A stretch of 7,214 bases of DNA from an uncultured Collinsella sp. (GTDB lineage: Bacteria > Actinomycetota > Coriobacteriia > Coriobacteriales > Coriobacteriaceae): contig CAAENB010000091.1 of NCBI GenBank assembly GCA_900757235.1, forward strand, positions 1 through 7,214. The letters run 5' to 3'. A program made the position numbers and the translations under genes. The notes below the pieces were generated by a model, which was not told the origin of the DNA, did no database searches, and worked only from the letters and a program-made list of their open reading frames with translations. Shown piece after piece: positions 1 to 5,808 of the stretch; position 1 is the first letter of the stretch; the number at the start of each line of letters is the position of its first letter.

Positions 1-61
1 GGTGCAGGCAGACCTTCCTGAGCTTGCCGATCTCGGAAGGCACGTGCAGACCTTTCGTCAT
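1..61 (-). CDS. arcA: Arginine deiminase, N-terminal fragment (cut by window edge)
   Basis: Arginine deiminase hydrolyses L-arginine to citrulline and ammonia, the first step of the cytoplasmic ADI pathway that ends in ATP from carbamoyl phosphate. Only 20 codons plus one base are present. They read M-T-K-G-L-H-V-P-S-E-I-G-K-L-R-K-V-C-L-H, and the block H-V-x-S-E-I-G-K-L-x-x-V-x-L-H is the characteristic start of arginine deiminases, which continues into R-P-G in known members. The ATG at 61-59 fits that N-terminus exactly and has AGGAGG just upstream. The gene is divergent from ppk1. The catalytic Cys, His and Asp residues lie outside the window, so integrity of the gene cannot be judged. 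The identification rests on a short but highly characteristic motif. Confidence 0.8.
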   Translation of the reverse strand, partial: MTKGLHVPSEIGKLRKVCLH

Positions 62-63
62 GG

Positions 64-69
64 CCTCCT
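64..69 (-). promoter_or_regulatory. Shine-Dalgarno site of arcA, unusually close to the ATG
   Basis: The minus strand reads AGGAGG-CC-ATG, a perfect Shine-Dalgarno core with only two bases before the start codon. Five to nine bases is usual. A second purine run, GAAAGG, sits nine bases upstream of the ATG and could serve instead. The N-terminal protein motif supports this ATG whichever site is used. Confidence 0.6.
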
Positions 70-81
70 ACCTTTCTTTCG

Positions 82-93
82 GGCCTTTCGGCC
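82..93 (-). promoter_or_regulatory. Hairpin in the arcA leader (GAAA tetraloop)
   Basis: On the minus strand GGCC-GAAA-GGCC forms a 4-bp stem closed by a GNRA-type GAAA loop. It extends with one bulge to TTCGGCC pairing with GGCCCGAA (78-96). It lies about 15 bases upstream of the arcA ribosome site. Directly upstream (about 103-124) a second small inverted repeat, GCCC/GGGC around CCGTTACGG, may fold too. A role in translation or mRNA stability is only inferred. Confidence 0.4.
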
Positions 94-142
94 GAATCTA
101 TCAGCGCCCTTCCGTAACGGGCACTGCTTGCTGACAGCTCTA

Positions 143-171
143 GTTATATCCAAATTCCACCCGCAATTCCA
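143..171 (-). promoter_or_regulatory. Weak candidate promoter for arcA
   Basis: On the minus strand a -10-like TATAAC (148-143) follows a poor -35-like TGGAAT (171-166) with a 17-base spacer. The -10 matches TATAAT at five of six positions and the -35 matches TTGACA at only three. Transcription from here would give a leader of about 75 bases carrying the GAAA hairpin. Other AT-rich stretches upstream could also act as promoters. Confidence 0.3.
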
Positions 172-173
172 CC
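153..173. repeat. Direct repeat AATTCCACC x2 in the arcA promoter region
   Basis: AATTCCACC occurs at 153-161 and again at 165-173, a 12-base period. The repeats cover the spacer and the -35-like hexamer of the candidate arcA promoter. Tandem 9-mers at about one helical turn are a common layout for regulators binding as head-to-tail dimers, but no known factor was recognised. Confidence 0.5.
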
Positions 174-253
174 TCGCCCCCGAACGGTCAACAAAGTGCG
201 ATGAACGGTATATCGCATGTGATTCCCCCACGATGCACTTCGGCGCTCTAAAG

Positions 254-269
254 TACCTTTTCAAAGGTA
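254..269. promoter_or_regulatory. Palindrome TACCTTT-TC-AAAGGTA, possible operator
   Basis: A perfect 7-bp inverted repeat with a two-base centre lies about 190 bases upstream of arcA and about 340 upstream of ppk1. Its length and symmetry fit a dimeric repressor or activator site. There is no T tract on either side, so it does not look like a terminator. The binding factor is unknown. Confidence 0.45.
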
Positions 270-330
270 AACGCTATTTTTCCTATAAATTATCCCCCAT
301 CGCATCTATAAATCCATGATTCAGATTTGC

Positions 331-353
331 ATAGGTAAAACGGTTTTATGTAT
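331..353. promoter_or_regulatory. Imperfect 23-bp palindrome with core TAAAAC-G-GTTTTA
   Basis: The core 336-348 is a perfect 6-bp inverted repeat around one base. Beyond two mismatched pairs, ATA/TAT continues the symmetry, giving nine of eleven matching pairs over 331-353. It sits near the middle of the divergent arcA-ppk1 region, so it could control either gene. It does not match the CRP/FNR consensus halves. Confidence 0.45.
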
Positions 354-450
354 ATAAATGAAGCTAGCTCACGTTTTGGACCGAATTCGATGATATTCAG
401 CTCACCATCATTCTTATTCACGCATCCCTATCAGTTGAGTGAGAATATTG

Positions 451-477
451 AACGCTAGCAATAGCGTCGCGAGCGTT
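451..477 (+). promoter_or_regulatory. Alternative stem-loops around a GCAA loop upstream of ppk1
   Basis: ACGCTA (452-457) pairs with TAGCGT (462-467) around the four-base loop GCAA, a GNRA tetraloop. The same left arm can instead pair downstream: AACGCTAGC (451-459) with GCGAGCGTT (469-477), eight of nine bases. The two folds exclude each other. This could be a leader RNA structure or a DNA site, and there is no U tract to make either fold a terminator. Confidence 0.4.
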
Positions 478-585
478 AGTTCTATGGCCGGGCATCGTTA
501 GAAATAGGTAAAGATACCGTTCACGCAATACGTCCGTGCCAGCGGTCAACTAAATTGAGACAATAGAATATAGAGTTAGGCTATC

Positions 586-600
586 GTCCCCTGCGGGGAC
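586..600 (+). promoter_or_regulatory. Hairpin GTCCCC-TGC-GGGGAC just before the ppk1 start
   Basis: A perfect 6-bp GC-rich stem with a three-base loop ends 11 bases before the first ppk1 ATG. No good Shine-Dalgarno sequence lies between hairpin and start codon; only GGACAG (606-611) is present. The stem could hinder ribosome loading or hold a purine-rich strand (GGGGA) that would otherwise act as the ribosome site. This is inferred from position only. Confidence 0.45.
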
Positions 601-611
601 TGAACGGACAG

Positions 612-3065
612 ATGCATATGCCGAGCAAAATCGAAAAGAAGCAAGCCGCCGCAAAGCTGCGCAAGCCGCCGCGCGACTTCTCGTACACGCAAAACCGAGA
701 GCTTAGCTGGCTGCGCTTTGACAACCGCGTGCTTGACGAGGCCTTCGATGAGACCGTTCCGCTGTTCGAGCGTCTAAAGTTCGTGTCGATTTTCGAGTCT
801 AACCTCGACGAGTTTCTCATGGTGCGCGTGGGCGGCCTGTCCGACCTGGCAGAGCTCAAAAAACAGCCTGTCGATAACAAGAGCAATATGACCGCCTCCG
901 AACAGGTCGATGCCGTCATGGCCGAGATGCCCGGGCTCCTTACCCGCTGGGAGACCATCTTCAAGAGCATCGAGGGCAAGCTCGACGCCCTGGGCGTTCA
1001 CCGCGCTCGCATCGACTCGCTTACGCCCGAGGAGCGCACCTTTGTAACCCGCTACTTCCAGGCCTACGTGTCGCCGGTTATCTCGCCGCTGGTCATCGAT
1101 CCTCGCCACCCCTTCCCCAACCTGCGCAATGGCGCGCTCTATCTGGCCTGTGGTCTGGACGGCGCCACCGACGAGGAGAGCTTGCTGGGCCTTATCGAGA
1201 TTCCCGCCTCGATGAACCGCGTGGTCGAGATCCCCTCGCCCACCGGCACCTACTCCTACATCTTGCTCGAGGACGTCATCCTCGCCTGCCTGGACAGTTG
1301 CTTTGGCTCCTACAAGCCACTCGACCGCGCGCTCATCCGAGTCACCCGCAACGCCGACATCGATCCGGACGGCGAGGGCGTCGAAGAGGAAGAGGACTAC
1401 CGCCAGCACATGAAGCGTATCCTTAAGAAGCGCCTGCGTCTGCAACCGGTAGTGCTTGCCGTCTCCGGGTCGCTCGAGAAGGCGACGCTCAAGACCATAC
1501 GCAAGGCGCTCGAGCTTTCGCGCCGCTCTGTCTTTACCTGCGATATCCCACTCGACCTGGGCTACGTCTTTGGCATCGAGGGCAAGATTCCCGAGCACCT
1601 GCGCAACGAGCTGCTCTTTACGCCGTTTAGGCCGCAGTCCAACCCCAACATCGACATGACCCTCTCCATCCGCGAACAGGTGTTGCAGCACGACAAGCTG
1701 CTCTTTTATCCCTATGAGGCCATGAACCCGTTCTTGGACCTGGTGCACGAGGCCGCCTATGACCCCGAGTGCATCTCGTTGCGCATCACGCTCTACCGCG
1801 TGGCCAAGCAGAGCCGTCTGTGCGAGTCGCTGATTGACGCCGCCGAGAACGGCAAAGAGGTCACGGTGCTCATGGAGCTCCGTGCCCGCTTTGACGAGCA
1901 GAACAACATCGAGTGGGCCGAGCGCCTGGAAGAGGCCGGCTGCACCGTCATCTACGGCTCCGAGGGCTTTAAGTGCCACTCCAAGATCTGCCAGCTCACC
2001 TATCGCGAGGGCATGGCGCTAACGCGCCTGACGCTGCTGGGCACCGGCAACTTTAACGAGAAGACGGCCAAACTCTACAGCGACTTTATGCTCATGACCG
2101 CCCACCCCGGCATCGGCGAGGACGCCAACCTGTTCTTCCGCAACCTGTCGCTGGGCAACCTGCGCGGCGACTACCGCTTCCTGGGTGTGGCGCCCGTCGG
2201 ACTGAAACCGCTCATCATGCGCGGGCTTGACCGCGAGATCCAGCGCGCCCTTGCCGGCGAGCCCGCCCGCGTGTTCTTTAAGCTCAACTCGCTGACCGAC
2301 CGCGAGGTTATCGACAAGATCGCCGAGGCATCGTGTGCCGGCGTGCGCGTAGACATGATCATCCGCGGTATCTCGTGCCTCAAGCCCGGTGTTCCGGGCA
2401 AGACCGAGAACGTGCATGTCCGCTCCATCGTCGGACGCTTTTTGGAGCACGCGCGCGTCTATGCTTTCGGCGTGGACTCGGACATGATTTACCTGAGCTC
2501 GGCAGACATGATGACGCGCAACACCGAGCACCGCGTGGAGATCGCCTTCCCCGTGCTCGACCCCACCTGCCGCGCCCTAGTGCACGAGTACATGGGCATG
2601 CAGCTACGGGACAACGTGAAGGCCCGCAGCCTCACGAGCGACGGCACCTGGGTCCCCGTGGAGCGTGCAGAGGGTGAGAAGCCCTTTAACTCGCAGGAGT
2701 TCCTGTTGGAGCGCGCTTATCGCAACGCCGAGTCCGCAGCCGTGGCTTCGGAGCCCGTCGCCAAAGCAAAACCGGAATCCGCACCTGTTCTGGGCCCCAA
2801 GCCCGAGCCACAACCGGCAGCCCCTAAGGTACAGAAGGTCCAGGCGACCGTCATCGAGCCCGACCTGGAGCCCAAGCCCGAGCCCGAGCCTGCACCCCAG
2901 CCTCAGCCGCAGACCGTCAAGTCCGCGCCCCATGCAAGCGCCCGCCGCGAGAAACCCGCCGGCAAGACCAAGGCCATCGAGCGCCATCGCCCCGGCCGCG
3001 TGCGTATGGGTCTGGGCCTGATCGGCTTAGGCCTTAAGACGCTCATTACCGGCAAGACGAAATAG
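612..3065 (+). CDS. ppk1: Polyphosphate kinase PPK1 with an extended C-terminal tail
   Basis: PPK1 reversibly transfers the terminal phosphate of ATP onto inorganic polyphosphate. The 817-residue protein starts its N-domain with NRELSWLRFDNRVLDEA (28-44) and E-S-N-L-D-E-F (62-68). It continues through HPFPNLRNGALYLA (166-179) and the LLFYPYEAM block (363-371). The autophosphorylated histidine is H456 in G-F-K-C-H-S-K, and the second active-site histidine is H613 in FLEHARVYAFG. Their spacing of 157 residues equals that of E. coli H435 and H592. YLSSADMMTRN (627-637) is also typical. The usual family length is about 690, and the fold ends near residue 705. Beyond it lies a tail of about 110 residues, Pro/Glu/Lys-rich (718-768), then basic with a Gly-rich hydrophobic end (796-812). 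The start may be 612 or 618 because both ATGs are in frame and neither has a clear ribosome site. A strong terminator follows, so it is probably monocistronic. Confidence 0.97.
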   Translation: MHMPSKIEKKQAAAKLRKPPRDFSYTQNRELSWLRFDNRVLDEAFDETVPLFERLKFVSIFESNLDEFLMVRVGGLSDLAELKKQPVDNKSNMTASEQVDAVMAEMPGLLTRWETIFKSIEGKLDALGVHRARIDSLTPEERTFVTRYFQAYVSPVISPLVIDPRHPFPNLRNGALYLACGLDGATDEESLLGLIEIPASMNRVVEIPSPTGTYSYILLEDVILACLDSCFGSYKPLDRALIRVTRNADIDPDGEGVEEEEDYRQHMKRILKKRLRLQPVVLAVSGSLEKATLKTIRKALELSRRSVFTCDIPLDLGYVFGIEGKIPEHLRNELLFTPFRPQSNPNIDMTLSIREQVLQHDKLLFYPYEAMNPFLDLVHEAAYDPECISLRITLYRVAKQSRLCESLIDAAENGKEVTVLMELRARFDEQNNIEWAERLEEAGCTVIYGSEGFKCHSKICQLTYREGMALTRLTLLGTGNFNEKTAKLYSDFMLMTAHPGIGEDANLFFRNLSLGNLRGDYRFLGVAPVGLKPLIMRGLDREIQRALAGEPARVFFKLNSLTDREVIDKIAEASCAGVRVDMIIRGISCLKPGVPGKTENVHVRSIVGRFLEHARVYAFGVDSDMIYLSSADMMTRNTEHRVEIAFPVLDPTCRALVHEYMGMQLRDNVKARSLTSDGTWVPVERAEGEKPFNSQEFLLERAYRNAESAAVASEPVAKAKPESAPVLGPKPEPQPAAPKVQKVQATVIEPDLEPKPEPEPAPQPQPQTVKSAPHASARREKPAGKTKAIERHRPGRVRMGLGLIGLGLKTLITGKTK

Positions 3066-3074
3066 ACGTTTGTA

Positions 3075-3119
3075 GAAGCGCCCCGCATTTGAGGAAAGCC
3101 TCGGATGCGGGGCGCTTTT
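3075..3119 (+). terminator. Intrinsic terminator of ppk1
   Basis: AAGCGCCCCGCAT (3076-3088) pairs perfectly with ATGCGGGGCGCTT (3105-3117). The stem runs through two T-G wobbles into GAGG (3091-3094) and CCTC (3099-3102) closed by the loop AAAG. A short T run (3116-3119) follows. It begins ten bases after the ppk1 stop codon and separates ppk1 from the methyltransferase gene. Confidence 0.93.
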
Positions 3120-3122
3120 CCC

Positions 3123-3131
3123 TGCTACCAT
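3123..3131 (+). promoter_or_regulatory. Candidate extended -10 promoter for the rRNA methyltransferase gene
   Basis: TGC-TACCAT combines an extended -10 TGn with a hexamer matching TATAAT at four of six positions. It starts four bases after the ppk1 terminator and lies 35 bases before the methyltransferase ATG. No convincing -35 is present because that position falls inside the terminator stem, which is tolerable for extended -10 promoters. Confidence 0.4.
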
Positions 3132-3166
3132 GGTTGCGGACAACAACGCGAATGACGGGCAGGAAT

Positions 3167-4480
3167 ATGAAGCTCACCATAGAATCGATGACGTATGGCG
3201 CCGACGGGCTGGCGCACGCCGACAACGGCAAGGCCGTCTTTGTGCAGGGCGCCGTGGCAGGCGACACCGTCGAGGCCGAGGTCGTACAGGACGGCAAGTC
3301 GTTCATGCGCGCCCGCACCACCGAGATTCTGGAGCCAAGCTCCAATCGCATTCAGCCTCCCTGCCCCTTCGTGGACATCTGCGGCGGCTGCTCGTGGGGC
3401 AATCTCTCACGCACGGCTCAGCTTGCCGCCAAGGAGCAAAACCTGCGCTCCACGCTCGAGCGCATCGGCAAGTTCACCCCCGAGCAAGTCGACGAGCTGG
3501 TGCAGCCCATCCGCCACACCAAGGACGATTGGGGCTACCGCAATAAAATTGAGCTCGAACCGACCGTTGTAAACGGCCGCGTGCGTCTTGGCATGCACGG
3601 CGTCGATCCCAGCAAGATTGTGACCGTCGATTCGTGCCCGTTGTTCGACAAACGCTTCCCCAAGGCACTCAAATCGGTTGTCGGCGCGCTCAATTATCTG
3701 AGCGGCAGCCACGACCTGGGCTTGGAACGCGTGGGCATTCGCGCCTCGCGCCGCACCAAGGCGCTCGAGGTCGCGCTCTGGACGCCCACGGGCTCGTTCC
3801 CGCGCTCGCAGGTTTCCCGCGTGCTGGCAGACGCCGCACATCCCACGAGCGTAGTGCGCGTTATGAGCAAGGGCGAAAAGAAAGCCCGCCGTGTCTCCAA
3901 AGTCGAGATGCTCGCCGGCGAGGGCTCGTGGACCGAGAACATCGCTGACGGCCAGATGCGCTTGTCTGCCCCGTCGTTTTTCCAAGTCAACACCAAGGGC
4001 GCCGAGATTTTGATCGACCTTGTCATGGAAGCGCTCGACCCGCAGGAAGACGAGCTTGCCGTGGACCTGTACTGCGGTGCCGGCACCTTTACCCTGCCGC
4101 TCGCCCGCCGCTGCGACTTTGTCGCCGCCGTCGAGGCCTACGGCCCCGCCGTGCGCGACCTGCGCCGTAATCTGGAGATCAACAAGCTTGATAACGTCGA
4201 CGTCATTGGCGGAGACGCGGTGCGCGAGTTCCCCGACCAGGATGCCGACGTCTTGGTGGTCGACCCGCCGCGCGCAGGCCTCGCCCCCGAAGCGATCGGC
4301 CTTATCGCCAGCACGAGTGCTCGCGATGTCGCCTACGTGAGCTGCGACCCGGCCACCCTGGCACGCGATCTCAAACGCTTTGTCGAAGAAGGCACCTTCT
4401 CCCCCGTAAAGATCACGCCAGTTGACCTGTTCCCGCAAACCTTCCACTGCGAAACCGTCGTCCACCTCAAGCGCAACTAG
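3167..4480 (+). CDS. rlmD: 23S rRNA (uracil-C5)-methyltransferase, RlmD/TrmA family
   Basis: This is an S-adenosylmethionine-dependent enzyme making 5-methyluridine in 23S rRNA. The 437-residue protein begins with a TRAM-like RNA-binding domain (about 1-55). An iron-sulfur cluster site follows: C66-x5-C72-x2-C75 plus C157 in V-D-S-C-P. The Rossmann methyltransferase domain has DLYCGAGTFTLPLA (300-313), V-V-D-P-P-R-A-G (near 364-371), the catalytic C393 in SCDPATLARD and the general base E429 in FPQTFHCETV. E. coli RlmD is 433 residues with C389 and E424, a close match. The start at 3167 has AGGA just upstream and begins at the TRAM domain. An in-frame extension to 3089 would start inside the ppk1 terminator and is rejected; ATG 3152 has no ribosome site. 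Sequence alone cannot tell a U1939, U747 or dual (RlmCD-like) enzyme. Confidence 0.93.
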   Translation: MKLTIESMTYGADGLAHADNGKAVFVQGAVAGDTVEAEVVQDGKSFMRARTTEILEPSSNRIQPPCPFVDICGGCSWGNLSRTAQLAAKEQNLRSTLERIGKFTPEQVDELVQPIRHTKDDWGYRNKIELEPTVVNGRVRLGMHGVDPSKIVTVDSCPLFDKRFPKALKSVVGALNYLSGSHDLGLERVGIRASRRTKALEVALWTPTGSFPRSQVSRVLADAAHPTSVVRVMSKGEKKARRVSKVEMLAGEGSWTENIADGQMRLSAPSFFQVNTKGAEILIDLVMEALDPQEDELAVDLYCGAGTFTLPLARRCDFVAAVEAYGPAVRDLRRNLEINKLDNVDVIGGDAVREFPDQDADVLVVDPPRAGLAPEAIGLIASTSARDVAYVSCDPATLARDLKRFVEEGTFSPVKITPVDLFPQTFHCETVVHLKRN

Positions 4481-4521
4481 CCACTTAATCATTGCTCAGA
4501 AAAATCATTGGGAAATCGAGC

Positions 4522-4550
4522 GTGGCAAGCGGAGGTCTTCGGGGTATAAG
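4522..4550 (+). promoter_or_regulatory. Candidate sigma-70-type promoter for the DJ-1/maf pair
   Basis: GTGGCA (4522-4527, four of six matches to TTGACA) is followed after 17 bases by TATAAG (4545-4550, five of six matches to TATAAT). A transcript starting near 4557 would have a leader of about 30 bases with the ribosome site AAAGGA. It lies in the 106-base gap after the methyltransferase gene, which has no obvious terminator of its own. Confidence 0.5.
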
Positions 4551-4586
4551 ACGGCTAATTGTATGCCGCCTATGAAAGGAACCCTC

Positions 4587-5129
4587 ATGCCCAGCGTTGC
4601 CGTTCTCGCCGCCGATGGCTTTGAAACGATTGAATGCCTGACCATGGTCGATGTTATGCGTCGTGGCGGCGTGCGCGCCACGCTCGTCTCGATCATGCCC
4701 ACGCGTGAGGTCGTAAGCTCGCTGCAGATCCCCGTGACCTGCGACGCGCTCTTTGATGAGATCGACTTTGACGAGTACGACTGCGTCGTGCTGCCCGGCG
4801 GCCTACCCGGTGCCACCAACCTGCGCGCCGATCAGCGCGTCTGCGACGTGGTCTGCGAGTTCGCCGCGACCAAGCACGTCGCCGCCATCTGCGCCGCCCC
4901 GTTTATCCTGGGCGAGCTCGACCTACTCGAGGGGCGCCAGGCCACGTGCTTCCCTGGCTTTGAGAAAAGCTTCCCCGAAGGCGCCTATACCGGCGAGAAG
5001 GTTACGCAAGACGGCAACATCATAACCGCCAGCGGCATGGCCCAGTCGCTCCCCTTTGCGCTTGAGCTGCTGCGCACGCTCGCCGGCGACAAGGCCGTCG
5101 AGAAGGTCGCCGAGGGCATTCAGCTATGA
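4587..5129 (+). CDS. DJ-1/PfpI family protein (YajL/DJ-1-like)
   Basis: The DJ-1 superfamily comprises small cytoplasmic flavodoxin-like proteins with a reactive cysteine; members act in oxidative stress, glyoxal/methylglyoxal detoxification or as proposed deglycases. The 180-residue protein is full length. It shows an N-terminal strand and E16 in G-F-E-T-I-E (aligned with DJ-1 E18), V-D-V-M-R-R, VVLPGGLPGATNL (67-79) and the nucleophile elbow A-I-C102-A-A-P. The site aligned with DJ-1 H126 is F122, in T-C-F-P-G-F-E, so the third triad residue is not conserved there. The ATG has AAAGGA (4575-4580) six bases upstream. The in-frame extension to 4422 overlaps the preceding gene and lacks family homology. 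The TGA overlaps the maf ATG, so translation is probably coupled. The exact enzymatic activity cannot be assigned. Confidence 0.9.
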   Translation: MPSVAVLAADGFETIECLTMVDVMRRGGVRATLVSIMPTREVVSSLQIPVTCDALFDEIDFDEYDCVVLPGGLPGATNLRADQRVCDVVCEFAATKHVAAICAAPFILGELDLLEGRQATCFPGFEKSFPEGAYTGEKVTQDGNIITASGMAQSLPFALELLRTLAGDKAVEKVAEGIQL

Positions 5130-5707
5130 TTTTGGCTTCGCAATCACCGCGCCGCATCGAGTTGATGCGCGAGGCGGACTATGGCATTCGCATCATTCCT
5201 GCCGATATCGACGAAACGCCGTTTGATGGCGAGGCCCCGCTTACGCTCGTTGAACGCTTAGCACGCGCCAAAGCCGCCGCCGTTGCCGCCGAGCATGCCG
5301 AGCCCAATGAGCTGACGGTCGCGGCCGACACCATCGTCACCTTTGACGGCAAGATTCTGGGCAAGCCGGCAACCGAGGACGAGGCGTGTACCATGCTCCG
5401 TGAGCTTTCGGGCCGCACACACCAGGTCGCAACCGGCGTCTGCATCGTTAAGGCAGGCGATACGGCCGCCCCACATGCCGCCGAGAGCCTGTCCTTTGTC
5501 GATGTGACCGACGTGACGTTCTACGAGCTCAACGACGAACAGATCGAGCACTACGTCGCCTCGGGTGAGCCCATGGACAAGGCCGGCGCCTACGGCATTC
5601 AGGGCACAGGAGGACGCATGCTCGTGCATGATATATCGGGCGACTTCTATAACGTGGTGGGCCTACCCATCGCTCGCGTCGCGCGCGCGATTCAAAAACT
5701 CTCGTAA
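5126..5707 (+). CDS. maf: Maf-family nucleotide pyrophosphatase (dTTP/UTPase type)
   Basis: Maf proteins hydrolyse nucleoside triphosphates, including modified ones, to monophosphate and pyrophosphate and are linked to house-cleaning and septum control. The 193-residue protein has all landmarks: the N-terminal L-A-S-x-S-P-R-R loop (3-10), D-E-T-P (29-32), the A-A-D68-T-I-V catalytic aspartate motif, and GEPMDKAGAYGIQG (147-160), which resembles the YhdE (dTTP/UTP) group more than the YceF group. The length is normal. The start codon overlaps the stop of the DJ-1 gene (ATGA), and there is no other plausible start because the LASxSPRR motif begins at residue 3. The ribosome site must lie within the end of the upstream gene (GAGGGC around 5111-5116). 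A hairpin terminator follows nine bases after the stop. Confidence 0.95.
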   Translation: MILASQSPRRIELMREADYGIRIIPADIDETPFDGEAPLTLVERLARAKAAAVAAEHAEPNELTVAADTIVTFDGKILGKPATEDEACTMLRELSGRTHQVATGVCIVKAGDTAAPHAAESLSFVDVTDVTFYELNDEQIEHYVASGEPMDKAGAYGIQGTGGRMLVHDISGDFYNVVGLPIARVARAIQKLS

Positions 5708-5715
5708 TTGCATCT

Positions 5716-5747
5716 GGCGCTGGGTATCCCCCAGCGCCTACAATTTT
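5716..5747 (+). terminator. Hairpin terminator after maf
   Basis: GGCGCTGGG (5716-5724) pairs perfectly with CCCAGCGCC (5730-5738) around the loop TATCC. The tail TACAATTTT is an interrupted rather than pure T tract, so termination may be partial. It begins nine bases after the maf stop and ends the DJ-1/maf unit. Confidence 0.8.
5739..5744 (+). promoter_or_regulatory. Possible -10 hexamer TACAAT abutting the maf terminator
   Basis: TACAAT matches the -10 consensus at five of six positions and starts immediately after the terminator stem. No -35 or TGn extension accompanies it, so support is weak. It would give the peptidase gene a leader of about 58 bases. Confidence 0.25.
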
Positions 5748-5797
5748 GGCGTACCGTACGGATCCCGACCGGGCACATGGCGCGGCGGAAAACCGAT

Positions 5798-5802
5798 AGG
5801 AG
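5798..5802 (+). promoter_or_regulatory. Ribosome binding site of the P1 peptidase gene
   Basis: AGGAG lies six bases before the ATG at 5809. This is the clearest ribosome site in the window and fixes the peptidase start. The upstream spacer also holds the 8-bp palindrome CCGTACGG (5754-5761). Confidence 0.85.
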
Positions 5803-5808
5803 TTAAAC

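Larger units (their letters stand above)
62..611. other. Divergent intergenic region between arcA and ppk1, no gene seen
   Basis: These 550 bases separate two divergently oriented genes and are clearly AT-richer than the flanking coding DNA, most of all between about 270 and 580. Short open frames exist on both strands but none shows protein-like composition or a good ribosome site. The region holds candidate control elements: a 9-bp direct repeat near a weak arcA promoter, palindromes at 254-269 and 336-348, three copies of TATAAAT, a hairpin with a GCAA loop at 452-467 and a hairpin at 586-600. A clear ARG box (TGAATWWWWATTCA) was looked for and not found. Confidence 0.7.

Noticed and set aside
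58..264. 68-codon minus-strand frame whose TGA overlaps the arcA ATG (ATGA)
   Set aside because: The overlap looks like translational coupling, but the start is a TTG without a ribosome site and the peptide composition is not protein-like. It also spans the probable arcA promoter and leader hairpins.
2..319. 105-codon plus-strand frame
   Set aside because: It runs antisense through the arcA start and its control region, has no recognisable motif and no ribosome site.
401..425. Possible ARG box around TGAATAAGAAT (minus strand)
   Set aside because: One half matches the ArgR consensus but the second half does not, so it is not claimed as an ArgR site.
774..1979. 401-codon minus-strand frame inside ppk1
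   Set aside because: A long shadow frame caused by high GC at codon third positions; the plus-strand PPK1 motifs are unambiguous. The same reasoning excludes the antisense frames at 3407-4492 and 5803-6630.
3089..3166. N-terminal extension of the rRNA methyltransferase
   Set aside because: It would start with TTG inside the ppk1 terminator hairpin and adds residues that do not belong to the TRAM domain.
4422..4586. N-terminal extension of the DJ-1-like protein
   Set aside because: It overlaps the methyltransferase gene and precedes the family N-terminus; AAAGGA supports the ATG at 4587.
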